A stretch of 45,193 nucleotides of DNA from Pseudomonas sp. REP124 (GCF_020164475.1 NZ_JAIQWX010000040.1:1-45193); one strand, 5' to 3'. Counted from the stretch's first letter, positions 1-7,509 are shown. Notes: generated by a model not told the origin, from the letters alone. Program-made: numbers and translations.

Positions 1-36
1 TTGCCCGCGAAGGCGATTTTGAATGTAGCGACGCCA

Positions 37-127
37 TCGCGAACAGGCTCGCTCCCACAGGGGATCTGTTCTGCACACATGATTTTGTGTGTGACCCGGA
101 TCATTGTGGGAGCGAGCCTGCTCGCGA
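37..127. repeat. REP pair (BIME) left of the GntR gene
   Basis: Two inward-facing copies of the TGTGGGAGCGAGCCTGCTCG palindrome, at 37-59 on the minus strand and 105-127 on the plus strand, separated by about 45 nt. The tail of a further copy (TTGCCCGCGAAGGCG) begins at base 1. This is the usual Pseudomonas REP/BIME structure. It may act as a transcript-stabilising hairpin for whatever lies to the left. Confidence 0.85.
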
Positions 128-204
128 TTGACCGCGCAGCGGTCACCTTCCAGCCTCCCTTCCGTCATCTCCCCACAAATACTTCTTGCTCGAAACAATT
201 GGTT

Positions 205-225
205 TCATGTTCAATTTGTACATGA
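205..225. promoter_or_regulatory. Inverted repeat over the GntR start codon
   Basis: TCATGT (205-210) and ACATGA (220-225) form 6-bp perfect arms separated by 9 nt in an AT-rich stretch. The second arm contains the preferred ATG (222) of the GntR-family gene. GntR/HutC regulators often bind short palindromes near their own promoters, so this is a candidate autoregulatory operator. The arms are short, so chance is possible. Confidence 0.3.
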
Positions 226-935
226 TTAGACAGGTTCGATTCGACAAGAAAAAAAGGGTGGTCGATGAGCTCATCCGGCGTATTGAAAGCGGCCTTCTGG
301 AGGACGGGTTTCATTTGCCGGGCGAGCATCAGTTGGCTCAGGAATTCAAAGTCAGCCGAGGTACTTTGCGTGAAGCGCTGGCCGAGTTGAAACGGCGCAA
401 CTACATCGCGACGCAAAGCGGGGTAGGGTCCATCGTCACGTTCGACGGTGTGGTGCTCGACCAGCGCAACGGCTGGGCCCAGGCCCTGGCCGACAACGGA
501 TCGCTGGTCAATACCGAGGTGCTGCGGCTGGAGGCGGTGACGCGTCCCGACCTGCTGTCGCGTTTTGGCACCGACCAATTCATCACACTGGACCGCCGAC
601 GCCGCTCCAACGACGGCACGCTGGTTTCCCTCGAACGCTCATTGATGCCCGCAACCGGTGGCCTGGAAGGCTTGCCGCGGGTCGGTTTGATCGACAACTC
701 CCTGACCATCACCCTGGCCGCCTACGGCTACATCGGTGAGCGCGGCGATCAATGGATCGGCGCCGAACCCCTGAGCGCCGAAGACGCCGAACTGCTGGGA
801 CGTCCGGCGGGCACGGTGTTCCTCAAGGCCTTGCGTACCACCTACGACCGGCAGAACCGCTTCATGGAGCAAGTGGAAAGCCTGCTCGACCCCGTGCATT
901 TCCGCATGCACCTGCAATTTGGAAACCCGAAATGA
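222..935 (+). CDS. GntR-family (HutC/UTRA type) transcriptional regulator
   Basis: A 237-residue DNA-binding repressor-type regulator. Residues about 10-75 form a GntR winged helix: RVVDELIRRIESGLLEDG, then LPGEHQLAQEFKVSRGTLREA, which contains the recognition helix. The rest is a UTRA ligand-binding domain ending in the typical VESLLDPVHFRMHL stretch. In-frame TTG (186) and ATG (207) starts exist upstream. ATG 222 is preferred because the family homology begins just after it, but no strong ribosome-binding site decides the matter. The stop overlaps the next gene's start (ATGA at 932-935), implying translational coupling with the ADP-ribosylglycohydrolase-family enzyme. The regulator probably controls the four-gene cluster in response to a nucleoside or base-like ligand. 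The ligand is inferred from the neighbours and is not visible in the sequence. Confidence 0.85.
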   Translation: MIRQVRFDKKKRVVDELIRRIESGLLEDGFHLPGEHQLAQEFKVSRGTLREALAELKRRNYIATQSGVGSIVTFDGVVLDQRNGWAQALADNGSLVNTEVLRLEAVTRPDLLSRFGTDQFITLDRRRRSNDGTLVSLERSLMPATGGLEGLPRVGLIDNSLTITLAAYGYIGERGDQWIGAEPLSAEDAELLGRPAGTVFLKALRTTYDRQNRFMEQVESLLDPVHFRMHLQFGNPK

Positions 936-1930
936 CTGCGCTCAACCGTGCCCTGGGCGCGTTCTATGGCCTGGCCTTGGGCGACGCCTTGGGCATGCCG
1001 ACCCAATCCCTGAGCCGCGACGACATCAAGGCGCGCTTCGGTGAAATCAAGGACCTGCAGGACGCCGGTCCCCTGCAGCCGATTGCCGCCAACATGCCCA
1101 AGGGCTCGATCACCGACGACACCGAACAGGCAATCCTGGTCGGCCAGTTGCTGGTCGATGGCAAAGGCCGGATCGAACCTGCGCAACTCGCCCAGCGTTT
1201 GATCGAGTGGGAAGCGCAGATGCAGGCCAAGGGCTCGCAGGACCTGCTCGGGCCTTCGACCAAACGTGCGATCGAGATGATCCTCGCCGGTCATTCGCCC
1301 GAGGAGGCCGGGCGCTACGGCACTACCAACGGCGCGGCGATGCGCATCACCCCAGTCGGGATTTCCGCGGACGTGAGCGATCCGCAGCGTTTCATCGAGG
1401 CGGTGATTCAAGCCTGCCAGGTCACCCACAACACCACGCTGGGCATCTCCAGCGCGGCGGCGGTGGCGGCGGTGATTTCCGCCGGTATCAACGGCATGGC
1501 CCTGGGCGAGGCGCTGAGCCTCGGCCAGCACATCGCCCAACAGGCGCAGAGCCACGGCCACTGGGTTGCCGGTGGACGCATCGCTTCGCGCATCGGTTGG
1601 GCACAGACCATCAGCGTCGACAGCGACAAGGCGGCGCTCGCCGATTTGCTGTACGACGTGATCGGCACTTCGGTGGCTTCGCAGGAGTCGGTGGTGGTGT
1701 CGTTTGCCCTGGCCCAGCAGGTGGCCATCGGTGAGATGACCGCTTTCGACGCGCTTTGCATGGCGGCGAGCCTGGGCGGCGACACCGATACCATCGCGGC
1801 GATTCTCGGGGCGATGCTGGGGGCCTGCCTGGGTCTGGAGATCTGGCCGTTGGCGATGATCGACAAGGTCAAGGCCGTCAATGATCTGGAGTTGGAGCCT
1901 TTGGTAAAAGGGCTTCTAGCTCTGCGTTGA
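932..1930 (+). CDS. ADP-ribosylglycohydrolase (DraG/YegU-like) family hydrolase
   Basis: A 332-residue cytoplasmic all-alpha hydrolase. It shows the family's dinuclear metal-site signatures: GDALGMP near the N-terminus (residues 17-23), TDDTE at 61-65 and GGDTDT at 282-287. Family members cleave N-glycosidic bonds, classically ADP-ribose from arginine. In this context (permease downstream, PfkB kinase after it) a nucleoside-like substrate seems more likely, but that is inference. It starts inside the stop codon of the GntR gene and is followed by a 195-bp gap with three REP units before the permease. It corresponds in family to E. coli YegU, whose substrate I do not know to be established. 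The start is fixed by the ATGA overlap and by alignment of MTALNRALGAFYGLALGDALG with family N-termini. Confidence 0.85.
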   Translation: MTALNRALGAFYGLALGDALGMPTQSLSRDDIKARFGEIKDLQDAGPLQPIAANMPKGSITDDTEQAILVGQLLVDGKGRIEPAQLAQRLIEWEAQMQAKGSQDLLGPSTKRAIEMILAGHSPEEAGRYGTTNGAAMRITPVGISADVSDPQRFIEAVIQACQVTHNTTLGISSAAAVAAVISAGINGMALGEALSLGQHIAQQAQSHGHWVAGGRIASRIGWAQTISVDSDKAALADLLYDVIGTSVASQESVVVSFALAQQVAIGEMTAFDALCMAASLGGDTDTIAAILGAMLGACLGLEIWPLAMIDKVKAVNDLELEPLVKGLLALR

Positions 1931-1942
1931 CAGGATTGACGC

Positions 1943-2088
1943 TATCGCGAGCAGGCTCGCTCCCACATGTCTGGAATGCATATCCCCTGTGGGAGCGAGC
2001 CTGCTCGCGATGGTCGTCAACGATAACGCTGGCTGTCTGAATGCCCGCGTCGTCCGGGCCTCCATCGCGAGCAAGCTCGCTCCTGCAG
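1943..2088. repeat. REP triplet between hydrolase and permease genes
   Basis: Three REP units lie at about 1943-1966 (minus), 1988-2010 (plus) and 2063-2087 (minus). The spacer after the second unit contains GTCAACGATAACGC and GCTGTCTGA, shared with the spacers at 40034-40086 and 45038-45090. The element lies inside what is probably one transcription unit and could modulate expression of the downstream permease and kinase genes. Confidence 0.8.
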
Positions 2089-2125
2089 AGGGCGAAGAAC
2101 AAGAATGGCAACAGGAGCATTTTTC

Positions 2126-3592
2126 ATGAGTTCATCGAACGCCGGGCAGAACGCCGGGCAGCTGGAAACACGCGGCATCGAACCGGTGCCGGAGGCCGAG
2201 TGCAACGGGCATCCGCTGCAGCTGTTCTGGGTCTGGTTCGCCGCCAACATTTCCATCCTCGGCCTGCCGCTGGGCGCGACCCTGGTGGCCTTTCGCGGGC
2301 TGGCGATCTGGCAGGCGATCATCGTCGCCATTCTCGGGGCTGCCGGCTCTTTCGCGGTGGTCGGGATCATCTCCATCGCCGGTCGCCGTGGCCGCGCGCC
2401 GAGCCTGACCCTGTCCCGCGCGATCTTCGGCATGCGCGGCAACATCGGCCCGACCCTGGTCTCGCTGATGTCGCGCCTGGGCTGGGAAACCGTCAACACC
2501 ACCACAGCAGCCTTCGTGCTGCTGTCGCTGTGCTCGATCCTGTTCGGTTCGCCGGTGGAAGCGAAAAGCGCGCCGCTGCTGACCCTCACCTTCATCGCCA
2601 TCTTCGTGTTGCTGACCCTGTCGGTCTCGGGCCTCGGCCACGCCACCTTGCTGGTGATCCAGAAGTGGGCGACCTACGTGTTCGGTGCGCTGAACATTTT
2701 GGTGGGCGGCTTCCTCTGCGCGACCATCGACTGGAGCGCGGTGTTCAACGCCACGCCCGCGCCAATGAGCGCGATGATCATCGGCATTGGCACCATGGCT
2801 GCCGGCACCGGCATCGGCTGGGCCAACGCTGGTGCGGACATGTCGCGCTATCAGCATCGCAGCGTGAAAGCCGTGCGCCTGGTGGCGTCGGCGGCGTTCG
2901 GTGCGGGCATTCCGCTGGTGCTGTTGATCACCCTCGGCGGTCTGCTGTCGGTAGGCAATAACGACCTGGCCCAGGCCACCGATCCGATCATCGCCATCCG
3001 CGACATGCTGCCGACCTGGATGGCCGTGCCGTACCTGATCACCGCGTTCGGCGGCCTGCTGCTGTCGAACAACCTGTCGGTGTACTCCGCCGGCCTGACC
3101 ACCTTGACCCTGGGTCTGAAGGTCAAGCGCGTGTACGCGGTGGTGGTGGACATCGTCGCGATCTTCGCCGGTTCCATCTACTTCATGCTGATCGCCGATA
3201 GCTTTTACGGCCCGTTCATCACCTTCATTTCCCTGCTGGCGGTGCCGATCACCGCCTGGGTCGGGATCTTCGTGGTCGACCTGATTCACCGTCACTACTA
3301 CAGCCCCAAGGACCTGCTGGACGTCAGTCCGAGCAGCGCCTACTGGTATCAGGGCGGTGTGGAGTGGCGCGCGTTCGGCGCCTGGGCGCTGGCGATCGTA
3401 CTGGGTTTCAGCTTCACCACCATCGGCACCACGGCGGAAAACGTCTGGTTCAAGGGCTTCCTGTCCGACTCGTGGCTGGGGCACAACGGCCTCGGCTGGA
3501 TCGTGACCTTCGTCGTGGCCGGCGGGATTTACTTTGTACTCGGTGGCGCCAGGGATCGTCGCGCTGCGCTGAACGAGAATGCTCATGCCTAA
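2126..3592 (+). CDS. NCS1-family nucleobase permease (cytosine/purine/uracil/allantoin type)
   Basis: A 488-residue inner-membrane transporter of the nucleobase:cation symporter-1 family, with about 12 hydrophobic segments. The N-terminal signature is clear: HPLQLFWVWFAANISILGLP, followed by glycine-rich segments and GIGWANAGADMSRYQ, typical of CodB-like permeases. An upstream in-frame ATG at 2105 exists. ATG 2126 is preferred because GGAG (2114-2117) stands 8 nt before it. It overlaps the PfkB kinase gene by 8 bp at its 3' end, so the two are coupled. In the E. coli yegTUV operon the transporter is a nucleoside:proton symporter (YegT). Here an NCS1 permease fills that position, suggesting import of a base, nucleoside or hydantoin-like compound. 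The exact substrate cannot be read from the sequence. Confidence 0.88.
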   Translation: MSSSNAGQNAGQLETRGIEPVPEAECNGHPLQLFWVWFAANISILGLPLGATLVAFRGLAIWQAIIVAILGAAGSFAVVGIISIAGRRGRAPSLTLSRAIFGMRGNIGPTLVSLMSRLGWETVNTTTAAFVLLSLCSILFGSPVEAKSAPLLTLTFIAIFVLLTLSVSGLGHATLLVIQKWATYVFGALNILVGGFLCATIDWSAVFNATPAPMSAMIIGIGTMAAGTGIGWANAGADMSRYQHRSVKAVRLVASAAFGAGIPLVLLITLGGLLSVGNNDLAQATDPIIAIRDMLPTWMAVPYLITAFGGLLLSNNLSVYSAGLTTLTLGLKVKRVYAVVVDIVAIFAGSIYFMLIADSFYGPFITFISLLAVPITAWVGIFVVDLIHRHYYSPKDLLDVSPSSAYWYQGGVEWRAFGAWALAIVLGFSFTTIGTTAENVWFKGFLSDSWLGHNGLGWIVTFVVAGGIYFVLGGARDRRAALNENAHA

Positions 3593-4514
3593 GATGTTGC
3601 ACACCGGCCAGGTCATCATCGACCTGGTCATGGCGGTGGATCAGTTGCCGCAAGCGGGCGGCGATGTGCTGGCGCAGTCGGCCAGTTTCGAAGCCGGTGG
3701 CGGTTTCAATGTGATGGCTGCTGCGGCGCGTAACGGCTTGCCCGTGGTCTACCTGGGACGCCACGGCAGCGGACGCTTCGGCGACCTGGCCCGCGAGGCG
3801 ATGAACGCCGAAGGCATCCGCATCGGTCTCGCCGGTCGCGCCGAGCGGGATACCGGGTTGTGCGTGGCGATCACCGACGCTTCGGCCGAGCGCAGTTTCG
3901 TGTCCTACATCGGCGCCGAAGGCGACCTGACGGCCGAGGATCTCGCTGATGTGAAGGTGGAGGCGGGCGACTACGTGTATGTCAGCGGCTACAGCCTGCT
4001 GCTGACCGGCAAGGGGCAGGCGCTGGTGGACTGGGTGCTGGCGTTGCCGAGGCAGGTCAAGGTGGTGTTCGACCCGGGCCCGCTGGTGGATTCGCCTGAT
4101 GCGCCGCTGCTACAGGCGCTGCTGCCGCGGATCGATCTGTGGACCAGCAACAGCGTCGAGGCGCTGCGGGTGACCGGGGCGCCGGATATCGCCGGGGCGC
4201 TGGATCTGCTGGCCGGGCTTCTTCCTGCCAAGGTTTTGATGGTGGTGCGCGACGGGCCGCAGGGGTGCTGGATCAGCCAGGGCTCCGAGCGTCGGCATGT
4301 GCCGGGGTTCAAGGTGGAGGCGGTGGACAGCAATGGTGCTGGCGATGCGCATGCCGGGGTGTTTGTCGCGGGGTTGGCGCAGGGTTTGCCGGCCTTTGAG
4401 GCAGCGCGGCGGGCGAATGCGGCGGCGGCATTGGCGGTGACTCGGTGGGGGCCGGCTACTGCGCCGGGGGCTGCTGAGGTTGATGCGTTGATCAGTCGGG
4501 CATCCATCGCCTGA
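3585..4514 (+). CDS. PfkB/ribokinase-family carbohydrate or nucleoside kinase
   Basis: A 309-residue soluble kinase of the ribokinase fold. The N-terminal glycine motif EAGGGFNVMAAAARNG (around residues 36-51) and the C-terminal signature VDSNGAGDAHAG are present. The latter contains the anion hole and catalytic aspartate of the DxxGAGD motif. ATG 3585 is chosen over ATG 3579 because of spacing from a GAG at 3575-3577; both overlap the permease stop. Family members phosphorylate sugars (ribose, fructose-6-phosphate) or nucleosides (adenosine, pseudouridine). It matches the position of E. coli YegV. Inferred role: phosphorylate the sugar or nucleoside released or left by the ADP-ribosylglycohydrolase-family enzyme. 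A REP pair follows. Confidence 0.87.
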   Translation: MPKMLHTGQVIIDLVMAVDQLPQAGGDVLAQSASFEAGGGFNVMAAAARNGLPVVYLGRHGSGRFGDLAREAMNAEGIRIGLAGRAERDTGLCVAITDASAERSFVSYIGAEGDLTAEDLADVKVEAGDYVYVSGYSLLLTGKGQALVDWVLALPRQVKVVFDPGPLVDSPDAPLLQALLPRIDLWTSNSVEALRVTGAPDIAGALDLLAGLLPAKVLMVVRDGPQGCWISQGSERRHVPGFKVEAVDSNGAGDAHAGVFVAGLAQGLPAFEAARRANAAAALAVTRWGPATAPGAAEVDALISRASIA

Positions 4515-4523
4515 TCGGCCGCA

Positions 4524-4598
4524 TTCGCGAGCAAGCCCGCTCCCACAGGGGATTTGTGTCGTTCACAGATCCAATGTGGGAGCGGGCTTGCTCGCGAA
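4524..4598. repeat. REP pair
   Basis: Units of the TGTGGGAGCGGGCTTGCTCG type lie at 4524-4547 (minus) and 4574-4598 (plus), with a 26-nt spacer. They separate the PfkB kinase gene from the opposed small genes and probably form a hairpin at the end of the transcript. Confidence 0.85.
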
Positions 4599-4630
4599 GA
4601 GGCCCTCAAACACAAAGAAAATCCTGACAG

Positions 4631-4706
4631 TCAACCAGCCTTGCGCAACGCCTCAATCAACTCCTGCTTCCACGAGGCATGGGTTTCTCCTGCGTGTCGG
4701 ATGTAT
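4631..4706 (-). pseudogene. Possible detached or frameshifted C-terminal coding remnant
   Basis: Directly after the stop of the small gene at 4707-4961, a second minus-strand frame reads EYIRHAGETHASWKQ, then ELIEALRKAG and a stop at 4631-4633. The composition is protein-like: amphipathic, Trp/Lys/Glu-rich, ending cleanly. The frame is open only back to about 4760 and contains no ATG, GTG or TTG start. It could be the tail of a longer ancestral protein separated by a +1 or -1 frameshift, a remnant of another gene, or chance. I do not recognise the family. Confidence 0.35.
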
Positions 4707-4961
4707 TCAAACGTCCAGCTTGCGAGCCGCCTCGACGCCGGCGGCGCTGAGTTTGATCGGCAGGTTCAGCGAGTGTTCGCCGGCTTCGTTGCACAGCACA
4801 TTGCCGTGCTGGATCAGTCCGCGGTCTTGCAGGGTGGCGAGGGTGCTGGCCACGACTTTCTCCCCCCGGTAATTGTCCAGGACCTCCTTGCCCAAACCGT
4901 TCGGGTGGGCGTGCAACAGGCGGGTCAGGACTTCTTTCTCCAGGTTTTTATCGACGTTCAT
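4707..4961 (-). CDS. Small conserved-looking protein, possible winged-helix fold
   Basis: An 84-residue soluble protein with no signal peptide or membrane segment. A ribosome-binding site (GAGAGG) stands 5 nt before ATG 4961. The arrangement VLTRLLHAHPNGLG, then STLATLQDRGLIQ and an extended C-terminal stretch ending in LSAAGVEAARKLDV, reads like a small winged helix: two helices, a recognition helix, then a beta wing with LSAAG near the end, as seen in MarR/PadR-like modules. This is a fold guess only. The family was not recognised. A protein-like remnant in another frame begins at its stop, so a frameshifted longer form is possible. It precedes no obvious operon partner. Confidence 0.65.
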   Translation of the reverse strand: MNVDKNLEKEVLTRLLHAHPNGLGKEVLDNYRGEKVVASTLATLQDRGLIQHGNVLCNEAGEHSLNLPIKLSAAGVEAARKLDV

Positions 4962-5005
4962 GGTTACCTCTCATGGTGATGGACAGGTCTTTCCGGCGAA
5001 GTGTG

Positions 5006-5344
5006 TTATTGGCTTGCGCCGCCTTCGGAGCCCGAGCCACCGGTGGTGGTTTTCGAGCCGATGCCGGGGCCGGCGTTGTCTGGTGTGGCAGTGCCCGGCG
5101 AGTTGAGCCCGCCCTGGCGTCCGCTATCGTTGCCTTGGGTGCGAGGGTCGGTGCCGGTGGACGGCGGCAGGCTGTTATCCATTTCGGCGCCGTTGGTGTT
5201 CATGCCGGGGGCGCTCTGGATGGCGGGAGCCTTGGGGCTTTCGACCGGGTTGGTCGGGCCGGTGCCGGAGGCGGTCGTCGCCGCGATGGCGAGAGGGGAC
5301 AACAGTGCCGCGAAGGCGAGGGCGGTCAGCCGGGACGTGATCAT
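5006..5344 (-). CDS. Small exported low-complexity protein
   Basis: A 112-residue protein with a clear Sec signal peptide: ITSR, a hydrophobic core LTALAFAALLSPLAIA and a likely AxA-type cleavage near residue 21-22. The mature part is rich in Gly, Pro, Ser, Thr and Asn (for example PPSTGTDPRTQGNDS and GSEGGASQ) and is probably disordered in the periplasm. GGAGAG stands about 7 nt before the ATG. No catalytic motif is visible and the function is unknown. It lies between a small putative winged-helix protein and an MFS transporter, all on the minus strand, but spacing does not prove an operon. Low-complexity exported proteins of this kind are common and poorly conserved in Pseudomonas. Confidence 0.65.
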   Translation of the reverse strand: MITSRLTALAFAALLSPLAIAATTASGTGPTNPVESPKAPAIQSAPGMNTNGAEMDNSLPPSTGTDPRTQGNDSGRQGGLNSPGTATPDNAGPGIGSKTTTGGSGSEGGASQ

Positions 5345-5428
5345 GGTGTTCTCTCCATTGATTTAGAGTCCTTACCTGACGTTGGTCCGCCCTCGCTTCT
5401 AATTGGTGCCTGATGGTCGACGAACGGT

Positions 5429-6634
5429 TCAGGCGTGTTGCAGTGTCCGGTCTGTCTTTACCCGGCACCAGATCAGGCGACCGAGAGTGATCGACCAGTT
5501 CAAAGCCGCAACCGCCAGCACAGTCAGCAACAGCGTCGCCATGCCGTGCTCGACGATGATTTTCCCGGCCAGCAGCGGAAAGCCGAAGACGCCGATGAAG
5601 TACGACAGGCTGAACAGCAGCAGCGATTGCGCGGTGGTGCCGCTCGGCGCTTCGTTGGCGGCCAGGCCGTTGATCACCGAGTAGGTCAGCCCGTAACCGA
5701 CCCCGAGCATCACTGCCGCGAGCACGTAGCTGAAACCGCCGTCGACTCCGAAACCGAACATCAGGATCGAACCCATCATCAGCCCCGACAACAGGCACGA
5801 TGCGCGCAACGGATCGCGTTTGACCACGATGCCGGCGATCAGCATACGGCTGCTGATCGCCGCGCTCATGAAGCCCAGGAAGAACAGCGAATAGTCCAGC
5901 GAGCGCGCAGCGGCGTAGCTGGTCTGGAAGCTCGACAGACCGCCGAACACGCAACCGCCGAGGCCGACCATGATGATCGGGAACACCGCCCGGGATTTCA
6001 GTACCTGGCTCGCCGCCTGCCAGGAAATTCGCGAGACCGCCGTGGATTGCGTCGAGGCGATTTTCAGCTGGCGGTCCAGTCGCCAGAACAGCAGCACACC
6101 GATCAGGCTGGCCGCTGCAGCCAGGTAAAACGCTGCGGTCACCGGATAACCCAGGGCGCTCGCCGCGCGACCGAGCAACGGCCCGCTGCCGATCCCGGTC
6201 ATCATGCTGCCCGAGAGCAGGGCGAAGTATTTGGCGCGCTGCGCGGGGCTGACCAGACTCGCGACGATGATCGGCCCGAGGGTGTAGAACACGCCCCAGC
6301 CCATGCCCAGCAGCAGACCGAAGAACAGCAGCAGATGGCCGAAGCCAGGTGTCAGTGCAAAGCCCAGGCTGGCGGCCACCAGCAGCACGCCGAACAACGC
6401 CACCGAACGCGCCGCGCCAAGCAGGTCGCACAGATGACCGGAGAAGATCACCGCCACGAAGGTGCTGAGCATCGCCGCGGAAATCACACTGCCGGCATCG
6501 TGCTCGTTGCCGCCGCGCGAACCGATCAGCAGCGACAGCAGAAACGTCGATCCGTAGGACAGCGACAGCAGGTAACTGGCCAGGCAGAACAGGCCGAACA
6601 ACTTGCCGGAAACGGGAGGTGTTGCGGTAGACAT
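5429..6634 (-). CDS. MFS transporter, substrate unknown
   Basis: A 401-residue inner-membrane protein with about 12 hydrophobic segments arranged in two halves and a charged central loop (RLDRQLKIASTQ and following), as in the major facilitator superfamily. It begins MSTATPPVSGKLFGLF with AAGGA (6645-6649 on the opposite strand) shortly upstream. The motif-A region after the second membrane segment (GHLCDLLGAARSVALFG) resembles the family's loop 2-3 signature. The length and absence of a sugar-transporter signature fit the small drug- or metabolite-efflux type MFS proteins. No neighbouring catabolic gene suggests the substrate. The last residues end at a stop 84 bp before the small exported protein gene, on the same strand. 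Confidence 0.8.
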   Translation of the reverse strand: MSTATPPVSGKLFGLFCLASYLLSLSYGSTFLLSLLIGSRGGNEHDAGSVISAAMLSTFVAVIFSGHLCDLLGAARSVALFGVLLVAASLGFALTPGFGHLLLFFGLLLGMGWGVFYTLGPIIVASLVSPAQRAKYFALLSGSMMTGIGSGPLLGRAASALGYPVTAAFYLAAAASLIGVLLFWRLDRQLKIASTQSTAVSRISWQAASQVLKSRAVFPIIMVGLGGCVFGGLSSFQTSYAAARSLDYSLFFLGFMSAAISSRMLIAGIVVKRDPLRASCLLSGLMMGSILMFGFGVDGGFSYVLAAVMLGVGYGLTYSVINGLAANEAPSGTTAQSLLLFSLSYFIGVFGFPLLAGKIIVEHGMATLLLTVLAVAALNWSITLGRLIWCRVKTDRTLQHA

Positions 6635-6940
6635 GAAGCGGTTCCTTGACCTGATGAATGCGCAGGGTGTCTATCTACCACGCTGGGTGCGGATGTTAGG
6701 TCTGAGGTTCGCGATGCCAAGGTTAGCCCCGGGCGGAATGATCCCAATATTCCTTGTGGCGAGGGGGCTTCTGTGGCGAGGGGGCTTGTCTGTGGTGAGG
6801 GGATTTATCCCCGTTGGACTGCGCAGCAGTCCCATTTTTTTTTGGGGGGCCGCTTCGCAGCCCAACGGGGATAAATCCCCTCGCCACAGGTAATGCGCAG
6901 CCTTAGTATGGCGTTTTCCATTTTCCGACAAGGCACGTCC
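6635..6940. other. Intergenic region, mostly a family-2 palindromic repeat
   Basis: A 306-bp gap between the divergent MFS and GNAT genes. From 6635 to about 6745 nothing specific is visible beyond the MFS ribosome-binding site. About 6748-6893 is filled with repeats of the GTGGCGAGGGGGCTT type. No convincing promoter was identified for either gene. Confidence 0.6.
6748..6893. repeat. Family-2 palindromic repeat (GTGGCGAGGGG type)
   Basis: Two short GTGGCGAGGGGGCTT half units (6757-6787) are followed by a long imperfect palindrome at about 6790-6891. Its left arm (GGTGAGGGGATTTATCCCCG, then TTGGACTGCGCAGCAGTCC) pairs with a right arm (GGCCGCTTCGCAGCCCAACG, then GGGATAAATCCCCTCGCCAC) around a T/G tract. 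The same family recurs at 20454-20626 and 23909-24017. It differs in sequence from the TGTGGGAGCG REPs. Confidence 0.75.
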
Positions 6941-7423
6941 ATGACGATCGAAATCCGCCCGGCAACCCCCAGCGATGCTCCGCAAATTCTCGCGTTCATC
7001 ACTGAACTGGCCGACTACGAACGTGCCCGCCATGAAGTCATCGCCAGCGTCGCCGACATCGAGCGCAGCCTGTTCAGCGAAGGCGCCACCGCCCATGGCC
7101 TGATCTGTCTGCGCGACGGCGTGGCCATCGGTTTTGCCGTGTTCTTCTTCAGCTATTCCACGTGGCTGGGCAGCAACTGCCTGTACCTGGAAGATCTCTA
7201 CATCACCCCCGAACAACGCGGCGGCGGCGCGGGCAAGACCCTGCTGCGGCACCTGGCGAAAATCGCCTGCGCCAACGACTGCGGGCGTTTTGAGTGGAGC
7301 GTTTTGGAGTGGAACACCCCGGCCATCGACTTCTACAAATCCCTGGGCGCGCAGCCGCAGGAGGAGTGGGTGCGCTATCGCATGGATGGCAAGGTGTTGC
7401 GCGAGTTCGCTGAAGGTAACTGA
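6941..7423 (+). CDS. GNAT N-acetyltransferase, SSAT-like (diamine/thialysine type)
   Basis: A 160-residue cytoplasmic acetyltransferase. Acetyl-CoA binding is shown by the motif-A region LYLEDLYITPEQRGGGAGKT (residues about 86-105), with the R/Q-x-x-G-x-G/A pattern. The C-terminal EWNTPAIDFYKSLGA is the motif-B part. The start IRPATPSDAPQILAFITELADYE, FFFSYSTWLG and the EWN-P-x-I-x-FYK block closely recall eukaryotic spermidine/spermine acetyltransferases (SSAT1/2) as I remember them. A polyamine, thialysine or similar amine is therefore a plausible substrate, though unproven. An upstream in-frame ATG (6893) lies in a repeat; ATG 6941, preceded by AAGG, is preferred. It appears monocistronic and ends before a strong terminator. 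Confidence 0.82.
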   Translation: MTIEIRPATPSDAPQILAFITELADYERARHEVIASVADIERSLFSEGATAHGLICLRDGVAIGFAVFFFSYSTWLGSNCLYLEDLYITPEQRGGGAGKTLLRHLAKIACANDCGRFEWSVLEWNTPAIDFYKSLGAQPQEEWVRYRMDGKVLREFAEGN

Positions 7424-7435
7424 TCACCGCTTAAC

Positions 7436-7503
7436 AGATCGCAGCCTTAGGCAGCTCCTACACAAACCCCTGTAGGAGCTGCCGAAGGCTGCGATCTTTT
7501 TTT
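7436..7503 (+). terminator. Intrinsic terminator built from a palindromic repeat
   Basis: A long hairpin: AGATCGCAGCCTTAGGCAGC, then TCCTACA (to 7462), an 8-nt loop, and a right arm TGTAGGAGCTGCCGAAGGCT, then GCGATCT (to 7497). It is followed by a run of T residues to 7503. It follows the acetyltransferase gene by 12 nt. The arm sequence belongs to a dispersed Pseudomonas repeat seen also at 29342-29370 and 41955-41981, here recruited as a terminator. Confidence 0.85.
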
Positions 7504-7509
7504 GTTTTC

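Noticed and set aside
2132..3631. A 499-codon minus-strand frame opposite the permease and kinase
   Set aside because: It is antisense to clear coding genes and rich in Arg, Gly, His and Gln, typical of GC-rich shadow frames.
5435..6649. A plus-strand frame opposite the MFS transporter
   Set aside because: It is rich in Gln, Arg, His and Glu with no hydrophobic pattern or domain; the minus strand encodes a clear membrane protein.
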